Assembly: GCA_013416795.1 (NCBI GenBank)
Contig: RQSC01000015.1
Location: 244,424-308,423 of the forward strand
DNA: 64,000 nucleotides
Direction of reading: 5' to 3'
DNA from: Prasinococcaceae sp. CCMP 1430
Lineage: Eukaryota > Prasinodermophyta > Palmophyllophyceae > Prasinococcales > Prasinococcaceae
Shown here: positions 1 through 12,243 of the stretch, piece after piece
How the letters are laid out: every line of letters starts with the position of its first letter
Position numbering within the stretch: the first letter of the stretch is position 1
The notes under the pieces: generated by a model
What the model was told of the DNA's origin: nothing
Databases searched by the model: none
The model's input: the letters and a program-made list of their open reading frames with translations, nothing else
Program-made: the position numbers and the translations under genes

Positions 1-2706
1 GACGCCAGCCGGCGTAGAAGGATCCCCGTGGTGCAGAAGAGCAGCCGCGTTGAGTCCGTCGCGGCCGCGTCGAGGCGCACATGGTAGCCCACCATGCTGC
101 CCTTGCGGCCAGGCGGCTTGTCGCAGCGCTCCTGTGCCACGCGCTCTGCCACAGAGATGGCGGCGATGCGCCGCGGCTGCGTGCAAACTACGTTGCACGC
201 GTCTCCCCGCCCGCTGAGTAAGCCCTCCTCGAGCAGATACTGAGGGACCTGCGTTGTCTTCCCCGAGCCCGTTTGGCCCGAAAGCACCACAACGTCGTGC
301 TCCTTGAGAGCGTCGATGATCTCCTGTCGGACCTGCGCGATCGGGAGCTTTCGTCGCTTGGACTCCATGTCAGCATAGTCCCTTCGCTTGCGCAGCGCCT
401 CGAAAGCGCGCTTGATTTGCTGCCCCTCCCGCGGGCCCGAGCCGCGCACGTGGCGCTTGAGGCTTCCCTGTTGCCCTGCCGCACTAGGGACCCCGGTCTC
501 GTCGTCCGCCGAACGCCCGCCGCTATCGCCGGTCGCATCAGCCCCCGCGCCAGGATCGGCGCGCGCGTCTGCGCCAGCGGCAACATCAGCGCCCACGAGC
601 GAGTCAATGAAGTCCTGCTTCTTGTCGAATTCGCCACGAGCGGCCGCCTGCGCCTCCTCTGCGCTCCGCGCCTCGAGGCGGGACCAGAGCTCGCTATACG
701 GTCGCGGTAGCGTCCGTGCGAGCGGCTGGTCGGGCAGCAAAGCGAAGAGAGCCACGGTCGCGGCGGCGTTCTGCGCAGCTTGCACCGTGCGCAGCGCCTC
801 TATCCCACCGGCGGCAGTCTGCGATGACAGCAGCCATTCTGTGTCCTCGGAGGTCAAACCCGCCTCCACGGGCCCACTGGGGCGCGCTGAGCCCGACGCC
901 CCCTTCCTGCGACGCTGCTGCGGCGCCGCCACGTGCGCGACGTAGCGCAGCGCCTGCGGGAACGCCAGATCGGCGTCGCGCCTCTCGAATCGCGGCGGCG
1001 GCAGTCCCTGTTTCTGGCAGTGCGCCTGTAGGACGGCCTTTGGGAGGCGCTGCTGCTCAAGCGCCTTAGCCTGCGCTGCTTTGGCGGCCAGCCGCGGGTC
1101 CGATTTGAGCTTGGAGCGTTTGCCCCGCGAGTAGTCCCCCCACATCTCGAGGCCGGGCTCTACCGCGGGCTCAGGAGCCAGACTTGGCGTCGCCTCATCG
1201 GGCAGCGAGTCCCACACATCCGCCAGGTCGAAGCCATCCTCGTCACTCGAGACTGCAGCACGGGCAGCGGCAGTGGCGGGCGCAGCAGCGCATGCACCAG
1301 AAGCAGCAGCCTCGCACTCGGCACCGCCGCCTGCCTCGAGCCCACACCCGCCTGTGCCACCGGTGGTGCTACTGCCACCGATGTCCCCTCCGCCATCGGC
1401 ACCGTCCTCCAATCCGCCATCGTCGCCATCCCCGAGCGGATCCTCAAGGACGAATTCGCTGCCGTCGCTGTCACTGTCGCCGCCAGTCACCGCCGCCTCG
1501 GCCGCCTCTGCACGAGCCTGCGCGGCGGCAAGGGCCTTCGCCGCGGCCCTGGGCCCGAGTTCAAGTTCCTGCTGCGTCAATTTGAGTGCATCCGCCTCGG
1601 CCTTGAGCTCCCTGATCGCCATACCTGCCTCCCTCTGCGCGTCCTTCTCGCCGCGTTTCTTGGCGGCTACGGCCGCCTCCTTCGCGCGCGCGTACTCGCT
1701 TGCGATGAGCTCGCCGTGCTCGTCACGCGGCAGCGCCGCGCGTCGCGCGGCCTCGCGGCGCTCTGCTGCGCGGCGCTCGCGCTCGCGAGCATCGCCGCAC
1801 ACGAGCCAGTCCTCGATGCCGGCATCCAGCTCACCCTCGCTTACGTCGTCCTGCTCTTCCTCCGACTCGTCGTAGTTCTGCAGGATCCAGCGCCTCGCCG
1901 CCTGCGCGTCGTCCTCTGCCGAGGCGCCGCCTCGCCTGGCCGCGCGCGCGGGCATCGCGGCAGCCGCCGCCTTGGCAGCCTCGGCCTGCGCCGCCTTGTC
2001 GCGCGCCTTCTGCTCTTTCGCCCGCGCGGCCTCCTCGGCCTTGCTGAGCTTCTTCTGCTTGGACTTGACGGCCACTGAGCCGCCCTTGGCGGCGTTGCTG
2101 AGGTCTGAGGCGCGCACAGACCGCGCGAACTTGGCCGGAAGCTCGTGGGCGGGCACGTTCATGCACAGCCAGTCGAGCGCGTCGCCCGTTGTGGGTAGCT
2201 TGCCTGCGTACGCATCGGCAAGCCGCTCGAGCGCCGCGCGGATCTGCGCCTCCGTGAAGCCCTTCGCGGCGAGCTCGCCATAGATGGCGTCGAGCCGCTT
2301 GGCAAGCTTCTTGCCGCCCGCGCGCGCCGCGCCGCCGCCACCTGCCGGCGCATTGACTCCGCCTCCGTGCGCCGCGAGGAGCTCGCGCACGGCGTCCTCG
2401 GCACCCTCCGACAGGTTCACGCGCGCCCCACCGCCTTGTCGATCGCACGGGCGTGTGCCTGCCCGCGGGCGTCACCGGCCTCGCCAGCGGCGCCGCCGCC
2501 CTCGCCGCGGCCAGCGCATGATCCACCGAGGCGCGAATTTGCGTGTCTGACAGCGGTCGTACGCCACCGCTCGCGAGGTTGGAGCCGTTCGTTGCGCTCA
2601 CACCGCCAGCGCCGCCCTCGTGCGCTTCTCCCGAAGTCAGCCGCCTATCGAGAGATGCAAGGATGGCAGAAACTGGATCGAGGCCCTCGGCGAGCGCCTC
2701 AGGCGG
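1..2706 (-). CDS. DHX29: DHX29/DHX57-type DExH-box RNA helicase, both ends incomplete
   Basis: Read on the minus strand. The first ~370 bases hold the start of a DExH helicase core: the Q-motif-like LPIAQVRQEI, Walker A SGQTGSGKTT, motif Ia CTQPRRIAA, then GYHVRLD and LLFCTTGILLRRL. Upstream lie an acidic, Ala/Glu/Lys-rich region and the segment ALDWLCMNVPAHELPAKF (about 2140-2200), typical of the DHX29/plant DExH7 N-terminal region, plus LPKAVLQAHCQKQGLPPPRF before the core. DHX29 helps 40S subunits scan structured mRNA 5' leaders; that role is family knowledge. The left edge removes motif II onward. The 5' end is unclear: an isolated N sits at 2707 and the reading frame appears broken around 2420-2515. 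Assignment to the DHX29/36/57 group is firm; the exact member is less so. Confidence 0.8.
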
Positions 2707-3000
2707 NCGCGCGCCCGGCGCGCGCCGGCGCGCGTTGGCCACCCAAAGCCCCGCGCGCATCGGTCGAGCCGGGGGCGCCCGCGAATATCGCGGAAAGCGG
2801 AGGAATTCGCCCGGGCGGAAGCGGACGTTCGCGCCGCGCGACGCGCGCACAGTGGAAGGCCGTTTCGGCACACGGGACGGCGGAGCGGCGAATTCGCGCA
2901 ATCGCCAATTCGGCGCGGGTGCGGTCGTGGCGGCGCACGCGCGCGGGTGACTCGCGTGCGCTCACCCAGCCAGTGGGTGCGCGCCGCGCTGCGCCGTGGN

Positions 3001-3289
3001 AGCCGAAGCCCGTGAGATACGATCGCCAGAGCTCATCCGAGCGCTTGACCTTGCTCGGGGGGAACTGCTTCTTCATGAACGCCAGCACGGACAGGGAAGG
3101 GTCGAGCACATCGGCCGAGTGCTGGTGGTACTTGCCGAGCACCAGGTGGGGGTGGCGGCTGACAGTGCCCGACGTGGGCAAGAGCTCGCCCGTCATGAGC
3201 TTCAGCAGCGTGCTTTTGCCGCAGCCGTTCGGTCCTACCAACGCCACGCGCGAGTCACAGTCCACCCCCCCCTCTCCTTCCCCCGGCAC
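3001..3289 (-). pseudogene. Orphan exon of an ABC-F (GCN20-like) ATPase
   Basis: The minus-strand translation reads [20 protein letters not shown], then [12 protein letters not shown] and [12 protein letters not shown]. This is the Walker A region and following strands of the second ATPase domain of a cytosolic ABC-F protein, which acts at the ribosome. Only about 90 residues are present. The frame ends at the isolated N at position 3000, and no signature motif or Walker B follows on the other side, where the sequence becomes non-coding and then DHX29-like. The 5' edge may be a splice acceptor. It is either one exon whose neighbours were lost at a bad join or a true gene fragment. Confidence 0.65.
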
Positions 3290-3299
3290 TCGTGGCCAG

Positions 3300-5013
3300 T
3301 GAGGGAAAGGAGAGCGGCGCAGGGAGCGACGAGGGCGCCGAGCGAGAGAGCACCGGCGGCTCGGACGTGGAGCGTCAGGGCCGCCAGAACGGCAGCCCCG
3401 GAGCGTTGGAGAAGCTCTTCATCGCGCTGCGCTGGCTGCGGCTGGGGCGCTTCCTGCGCGTGGGGCTTTTCGTGCTGCTGGCGAGCTCACTCGTCTCCAA
3501 CGTGTCCGCCATGTTCACGCGCGGGCGCCCACCTGCGCCTTCCGCCGTGCTGTACTCTCGCTTCCTGGACTCGGTGCGCGCGGACGAGGTCGACTCGGTG
3601 CGCTTTATCGAGGGCACGAAGCGGATCCAATTTGTAAAGAAGGCCGACAAGGAGAAGGCCGAGGCGATGAACAAGGAGAGGGCCGCGGCCGAGAAGGGGA
3701 AAGAGAAGATGATTCAGAAGGTGGTCCCCGATGCGTACGTCACGCGGCGAGTCGACGACGACCGTGAGCTGCTGTCGACGCTCACGAAGCACGGCGTCGA
3801 GTACGGCGCCGAGGCGGCGAGCTTCGGGTCTTCGGTGCAGCGCATGCTCATGACGGTGCTTGCGCTTTGGCTGCCGCTACTGCCCCTGTTCTTCATCGCG
3901 CGGAGGGCCATGGGTGGGCGCGATGGCGGCAACGCCAAGCGCCGAAAAAAGGGCGACGACAACGGCCAGCCGCGCATCACCTTCAAGGACGTGGCGGGCA
4001 TCCCCGAGGCGAAGGCCGAACTGCAGGAGGTGGTGAACTACCTGCGCAATCCGGGCAAGTACCGCGCCGTGGGTGCCAAGCTGCCGACCGGCGTGCTCCT
4101 GTGCGGGCCGCCGGGCACGGGCAAGACCCTGCTCGCGCGTGCCGTCGCTGGCGAGGCTGGTGTGCCCTTCTTCAGCGCGAACGCGTCCGAGTTTGTTGAG
4201 ATGTTCGTCGGGCGTGGCGCGGCACGCGTGCGCGAGCTCTTCCGCGAGGCCAAGTCGAAAGCGCCGGCTGTGCTCTTCATCGATGAGGTTGACGCCGTGG
4301 GAGCGCGCCGCGGCATGGCCTCCAACGACGAGCGCGACCAGACGCTCAACCAGATGCTCGCTGAGATGGACGGCTTCGATGGCGGCGGCAACGTGGTCGT
4401 GATCTTCGCCACCAACAGAGAGGAGGTGCTCGACCCGGCGCTGTGCCGGCCCGGTCGCATCGCGAGGCGTGTGACAGTCGGTGTGCCTGATGAGGAGGGT
4501 AGGCGTGCCATCCTTGCCGTTCACCTCAGGGACGTGCCGGTGGCGCCATCGCCTGTGGGCGTAGAGGAGGGCGTGTCGGGGGCGGCGGCGGGCACGGGCA
4601 GCAGCAGCACGGCCGCAGGCACTGCAAGCGCAACCATGGACGCGACGGTCGCAGGCGCGGCCGTCTCGGCTGCCGAGGAAGCGGCAGCCAAGGAGCGCGT
4701 GATCGTAGCCGTGGCAGCCGTCACGGCAGGATTCGCCGGCGCGGAGCTTGCCAACGTGGTCAACGAGGGCGCGCTCTTAGCCGCACGTGGTGGACGCGAT
4801 AGGGTGCAGCTGGAGAATTTCATGGAAGCTGTCGAGCGTGCCAAGGTCGGCGTCGGCGCCGAGGGCATCGGCGCCGATATACAAAAGGCCGCCGCGCGAT
4901 GGATGGGCCGCGTTGCCACGCAGGCCACGGAAGCGCTGGACGGTGGCAAAGGCGGCCCGGGCGGTCCGGGCGGCCCTCCAGGCGGCGGTGCGCGGGCGGT
5001 GACGCTGTCGTGA
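3300..5013 (+). CDS. FtsH-like membrane AAA ATPase without protease domain
   Basis: Two membrane segments flank an exposed region (about 3433-3516 and 3844-3900), followed by one AAA module. Walker A GPPGTGKT is at about 4105-4128, Walker [10 protein letters not shown] at 4270-4296, and the second region of homology includes RPGR near 4447. Family FtsH proteases continue after the AAA lid into a zinc protease domain with HEXXH. Here the lid helix ([19 protein letters not shown]) is followed by about 60 residues and a Gly-rich tail, then a stop, with no HEXXH. It therefore looks like a non-proteolytic FtsHi-type subunit or chaperone of the chloroplast or mitochondrion. No in-frame ATG precedes the first membrane segment; a pyrimidine tract ending in AG at 3298-3299 suggests an upstream exon, so 3300 is an exon edge and not the start. 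Confidence 0.75.
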
Positions 5014-5761
5014 CCTCGACATGCTCTCCTAAGTATGATTTGCAAGTTTCGTGTGCACCCTGCGCGTGTGATCGAACGCAGCCAACGCATACGCACTCAA
5101 CCACGACCCAGAGCGCACTCGCTGCCCAGCGCCCTCCGGGCCTGTGTCCCCTTTCGTGCACGGATTGCGATGATCTGGCTCACGAAACAGATCCAAAAAA
5201 CGAAAAATAGCCATGGCCGGCGCGTCCGCCACACTGCGCCCACGTAGTGCAGCCTGCCAAGAGGGCGCGCCGGTCTCTCCGCCGTCAAATACGCGGCGCA
5301 GACAGGATAGAACGGGCAAGCAGGCAGCGCAGGTGGGGGGGGGGGGGCGACGCGCCCGTGCTTTAAGCATGGCGCGCCGCGGGCGTGGCAGTGACCGGCA
5401 TGGCCGTCGGGCACTCGCTGCGTTCTCGTGCGCAGGCGTGGTTGCGTGCTTGGCTGTGGGCGGGGCCGTGCCGGCGCAAGGCCAGGGGGCGAGAGGTGCG
5501 CTGGCCAAATGACGTGCTTGCATGCCCGCGTGCTTGATGCACGCACGCGAGCGCGAGTGCATGTGTGCGTGCGCTCTCGCGCGCTCGCACGCGTGCGCTA
5601 TGCGAGGACGTTTCGTTGCGTTGACACCATGTCGCCGTGGCTCCGCGAAACATCCCGCAGGAGACAGCAGCAGAAAGTATCGCCGCCCGCAGGGGACCGA
5701 CCCGCGCGTGTTTGGCACGCCCCGTCAACCAGAGCTGGGTCGTCAGGCGAAGGCAGCATCG
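5014..5761. other. Gene-poor interval after the FtsH-like gene
   Basis: About 750 bases with no ORF that looks coding by codon pattern. It includes a run of about 14 G at 5334-5347 and many short GCGC/GTGC tracts. It may hold the FtsH 3' UTR and the promoter of the small gene that follows. Confidence 0.4.
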
Positions 5762-6058
5762 ATGGCGCGAAGCATCGATGGCGCAAAGCGCTCACTGCGA
5801 CAGGTCGAGGACGAGGGCGCAGGACTCGGTGTGCCTGTGGAAATACATCAGCACGAGGAGGTGGTTCTGGAGGGGCAGGCTGACTGCGCCGAGGCGCCCA
5901 CCGACGCGTTCGATGACAGCATGCCTGTCTTTGTGCGACGCAAGGAGCTCGGTAGCGAACAGAAGAAGGAGCTAGCCAAGCGGATCGCCGCCGACAAGGA
6001 GCGACAGCGCCGCAAGCAGAGGCTCGGAGGGGAGGGAACGCTGCTGGAGACGTACTGA
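5762..6058 (+). CDS. Small hypothetical charged protein
   Basis: An ATG at 5762 opens 98 codons ending TGA. The N-terminal part is mixed and acidic (VEDEGAGLGVPVEIHQHEEV). The C-terminal part, FVRRKELGSEQKKELAKRIA followed by a run of Lys/Arg/Gln, predicts a basic helix. I do not recognise the family. An AT-rich stretch containing TGTAA (about 6154) lies within 100 bases of the stop, which fits an algal polyadenylation signal. The start sits in a 16-bp imperfect direct repeat (5756-5790), so the true 5' end could be an upstream exon. Confidence 0.4.
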   Translation: MARSIDGAKRSLRQVEDEGAGLGVPVEIHQHEEVVLEGQADCAEAPTDAFDDSMPVFVRRKELGSEQKKELAKRIAADKERQRRKQRLGGEGTLLETY

Positions 6059-6184
6059 GAATCGCGCCACTCACGTTGCGTCGCTGCTGGGCATTCAATG
6101 TACTGTAGACTAGTACTACTGCTACCCTGTACAAAAGCAATTGTGTTACATACATGTAAGATACGATACATGTGGGTCCGTCTC

Positions 6185-7896
6185 TCAGGGGTCAACATGC
6201 TGGCGCAAGTGCTGCTCGATGGCACTGTAGTACTGCTCTCCGCCGATGAAGGGCAGGTTGTTGTGGTCCCCGCGCGGTATTGTCACGAAGCGCTTCGGCT
6301 CATTTGATGCCTCAAAGAGCCTCCTGCCGACGTCGATGGGCACGATATTGTCGTGCGGGCCGTGCAGAAACAGCAGGGGCGCTTCCACCTGCGAACATAT
6401 TGGGGGGTGGGGGGTGAGCCATGTCAGCACGCGTCGCCGGAGGCGTGGTGACGGAGCGGTCGAGCGACGAGGCCAAGGGCGAAGAGGTGAGCGCCGAATG
6501 AGCAGCCACGCTCGCACGCGCGCTGCATTTTGCGAGGCATGTCGGCGAGGGGAGGGCGGGCGTGGGGCAGGTGCGGGGCATCGTGAGAGTAATCCCCGTT
6601 GTGTTGGTCGTGTTGCTTCCCGACTGTCGTCCACATAACTGTGCTATGGCGAGCTGCCCCTGCCGACGGCTTTGGAAGGCTCCGCGAGTAAGCTCGCATC
6701 TCGGCCTCGGCGCACGAGGCGCCTCGCACGCCGGCGGTGGGGCGCGGCCCTCGCGGGCTGGCACTCTCTGCCTGCTGGCCCGGGGAATTTCGCCCAGTGC
6801 TTCTCTGTTCGTTCTCATGCGCGGCCGCCCAGCTCGTCTCCCGGAGAGAGAGCGTCGGGCGCCAGGCCGTCTGTGCACCGATGGTGTGCCTTCTCGATGC
6901 CCCGGGTCCCACAGACTACCCATTTGCTGCCGTCCCCCTCCTACCGCACACCACACAGCAGCTAGCGCGCGCGCGCGTTCGGCGCTCCATAGGAGCGGCC
7001 GAGCGGAGCACACAAGGTCGCGACCCGCTCTCGCACCCGAGCGCAGACCGCCGCGCTCTCGACACCCGCCATCGGCGGGTCGCATGCTGGCATGGCTCAG
7101 TGCGAGGACGCACCTTATTGATCTTGCCCAGGCTGTCCCACTTGTCCCTCAGCAGCAACTTCAAGCATGGTTTGAGGAAGGGGTAGATGCTCGCGGCGAC
7201 CTCGGTGATTGAGGTGAGCGCAGCGTTCAGGATGAGTGCGTCGACGCCGCCCGGGCCCTCCTCCTCGGCGAGCGCCACACTCACGCAGGTGCCGATGGAC
7301 TCGCCCAGCAGCACGATCTTCTCGGGCCTCTTGGTCTCGCGCAGCCACTTGAGCGCAGCCCGCGAGTCCGCGCGCATGCCCGCCTCGGTCGGCTCGCCCT
7401 CCGAGCCGCCGTAGCCGCGGTAGTCGACGAGGCAGACTGCCACGCCGTGGAGTTGGCGCAGCTGCAGCGCCCACTGCGCGCGATCCGCGCGTGAGCCCGC
7501 GTTGCCGTGGAACAGGAGCATGGCCGTCTTCTCGCGCGACTTTGCGGTTTCCGGCGTGACGAACCCTCTGGCACCCTCCTGTGCGGCCCAGTACCAGAGC
7601 TTGATGCGCACGCCGTCCTCGGTCACAACCTCCACGTCCTCAATCTCGTTGTACGGCGCCTTCAGGCGCTCGGGCGGCGGGGGGATGGTGCCTGCCTGCG
7701 GGAAGTACATGATCTTCCGCTGAAAGACGGCCAGTGCCGCCACGAGCGTCACGCCGAGCGCAGCCGCCCCAATGCTGGCCTTGACGGCGACGCCCGCGAG
7801 CGCACCTGCAACCCCCATCGGCGAGCGCCACCTGCGCATGCGCAGACGGGTGCGGCGGGGGCGCCGCGAAGCCACGTGCGGCGGTGCCGATGACAT
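6185..7896 (-). CDS. BEM46/ABHD13-type membrane alpha/beta hydrolase
   Basis: Two exons: 7114-7896 and 6185-6388, with a 725-base intron (6389-7113). The donor reads AAG|GTGCGT and the acceptor TTCGCAG|GTG, phase 0. The product is about 328 residues. It has an N-terminal membrane anchor (GVTLVAALAVFQRKIMYFPQ), the oxyanion strand LLFHGNAGSR, the nucleophile elbow LLGESIG, and in exon 2 the acid PHDNIVP and catalytic histidine GDHNN. This order matches BEM46/WAV2/ABHD13 serine hydrolases, usually anchored at the ER or plasma membrane; the substrate is unknown. The start is uncertain: ATGs at 7896 and 7818 are both plausible. It is divergent from the PRP43 gene. Confidence 0.85.
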
Positions 7897-10841
<2,945 letters not shown>

Positions 10842-11063
10842 AGATGCTGCGGTAGTGCGAATTCGTAGGAGGGGGCGACAGATAGCGCGTTAACAGCGGG
10901 CTCATTCTTTCACGGCCGCGGGCGCCGCCTGGCGCCTCCGCCTGGCGCCGCGCGCTCCCCGTGGCCCATCGCTGCCCTGCCGGCGCTCCTCCGCGCCGCC
11001 GCCGGCCGCGCCTCGACCGCGCGATCAACTTCTATAGCCTCAAGCCGGGCCAGACGCAGCCCG

Positions 11064-11098
11064 CGATGGGTCAAATCCGTTCCGGATTTGACCCATCG
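11064..11098. repeat. Perfect 16-bp inverted repeat with a 3-base loop
   Basis: Bases 11064-11079 are the exact reverse complement of 11083-11098, with loop TTC. The arms (CGATGGGTCAAATCCG) are less GC-rich than the surroundings. The element lies about 220 bases after the PRP43 stop. It could fold in the transcript or be a remnant of a small mobile element; function unknown. Confidence 0.9.
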
Positions 11099-11227
11099 AC
11101 GGCCGCGGGTGCGGGCGGGCGGTGGTGGTCGCGCGCGCGCGCGCGCGCTTCGGCAAAAAGAAAAAAAAGAAAAAAGGGGGCTTTGTTTCTTTGTGACTGA
11201 TGGGGCCATCAGTCGTCGGTGACGCAC

Positions 11228-11253
11228 GGATGGATGGATGGATGGATGGATGG
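11228..11253. repeat. GGAT tetranucleotide microsatellite
   Basis: About six uninterrupted copies of GGAT upstream of the response-regulator start. It is probably neutral. Confidence 0.9.
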
Positions 11254-11533
11254 TGCGCCGCGCGCCCGTGTGTGCCGCGGGCCCCCGCGCGCAGGTCGGA
11301 ACACGGCGAACGCGCGGCGGTGCGGGTGCTGTTCTGTACCAGGTACTGTACCTACCTACCTGTATGGCGGGGGGGCCAGGACGAGGCTCGGTCGGGCTGC
11401 TCGCGAGGGGTTGGGAAGGGGGGGGAGGGGGAAGGGGGGGAGGGCGCCATACGGTGCGCGGCGCGGGCGCCGCGCGCGGGGCGGGGGACGCAGGGCTGTG
11501 GGTCCTCGAGTGAACCCCATCCTTGGAGGCGCC

Positions 11534-12157
11534 ATGTCGGGCGAGATGAGCCTGGGGAACGACGCGCCGGGCGCGGCGGTCGCGGGCGCCGACGCGGNNN
11601 NNNNNNNNNNNNNNNNNNNNNNNNNNNNNNNNNNNNNNNNNNNNNNNNNNNNNNNNNNNNNNNNNNNNNNNNNNNNNNNNNNNNNNNNNNNNNNNNNNNN
11701 NNNNNNNNNNNNNNNNNNNNNNNNNNNNNNNNNNNNNNNNNNNNNNNNNNNNNNNNNNNNNNNNNNNNNNNNNNNNNNNNNNNNNNNNNNNNNNNNNNNN
11801 NNNNNNNNNNNNNNNNNNNNNNNNNNNNNNNNNNNNNNNNNNNNNNNNNNNNNNNNNNNNNNNNNNNNNNNNNNNNNNNNNNNNNNNNNNNNNNNNNNNN
11901 NNNNNNNNNNNNNNNNNNNNNNNNNNNNNNNNNNNNNNNNNNNNNNNNNNNNNNNNNNNNNNNNNNNNNNNNNNNNNNNNNNNNNNNNNNNNNNNNNNNN
12001 NNNNNNNNNNNNNNNNNNNNNNNNNNNNNNNNNNNNNNNNNNNNNNNNNNNNNNNNNNNNNNNNNNNNNNNNNNNNNNNNNNNNNNNNNNNNNNNNNNNN
12101 NNNNNNNNNNNNNNNNNNNNNNNNNNNNNNNNNNNNNNNNNNNNNNNNNNNNNNNNN

Positions 12158-12243
<86 letters not shown>

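Larger units (their letters stand above)
10842..11533. other. Interval between PRP43 and the response regulator
   Basis: No coding pattern. It holds the PRP43 3' UTR, a perfect hairpin (11064-11098), an A-rich tract near 11155-11175, a GGAT repeat (11228-11253), two G-rich runs near 11368-11440 and the presumed promoter of the response regulator. Confidence 0.4.

Noticed and set aside
1160-3302. Long open frames on the plus strand over the DHX29-like gene
   Set aside because: In DNA this GC-rich, stop codons are rare in all frames. These translations are Arg/Ala/Pro-rich shadows without domains; the minus strand has the conserved motifs.
11200-11597. Asp-Gly-Trp-Met repeat peptide from the GGAT microsatellite
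   Set aside because: Simple-repeat translation, upstream of the real start at 11534.
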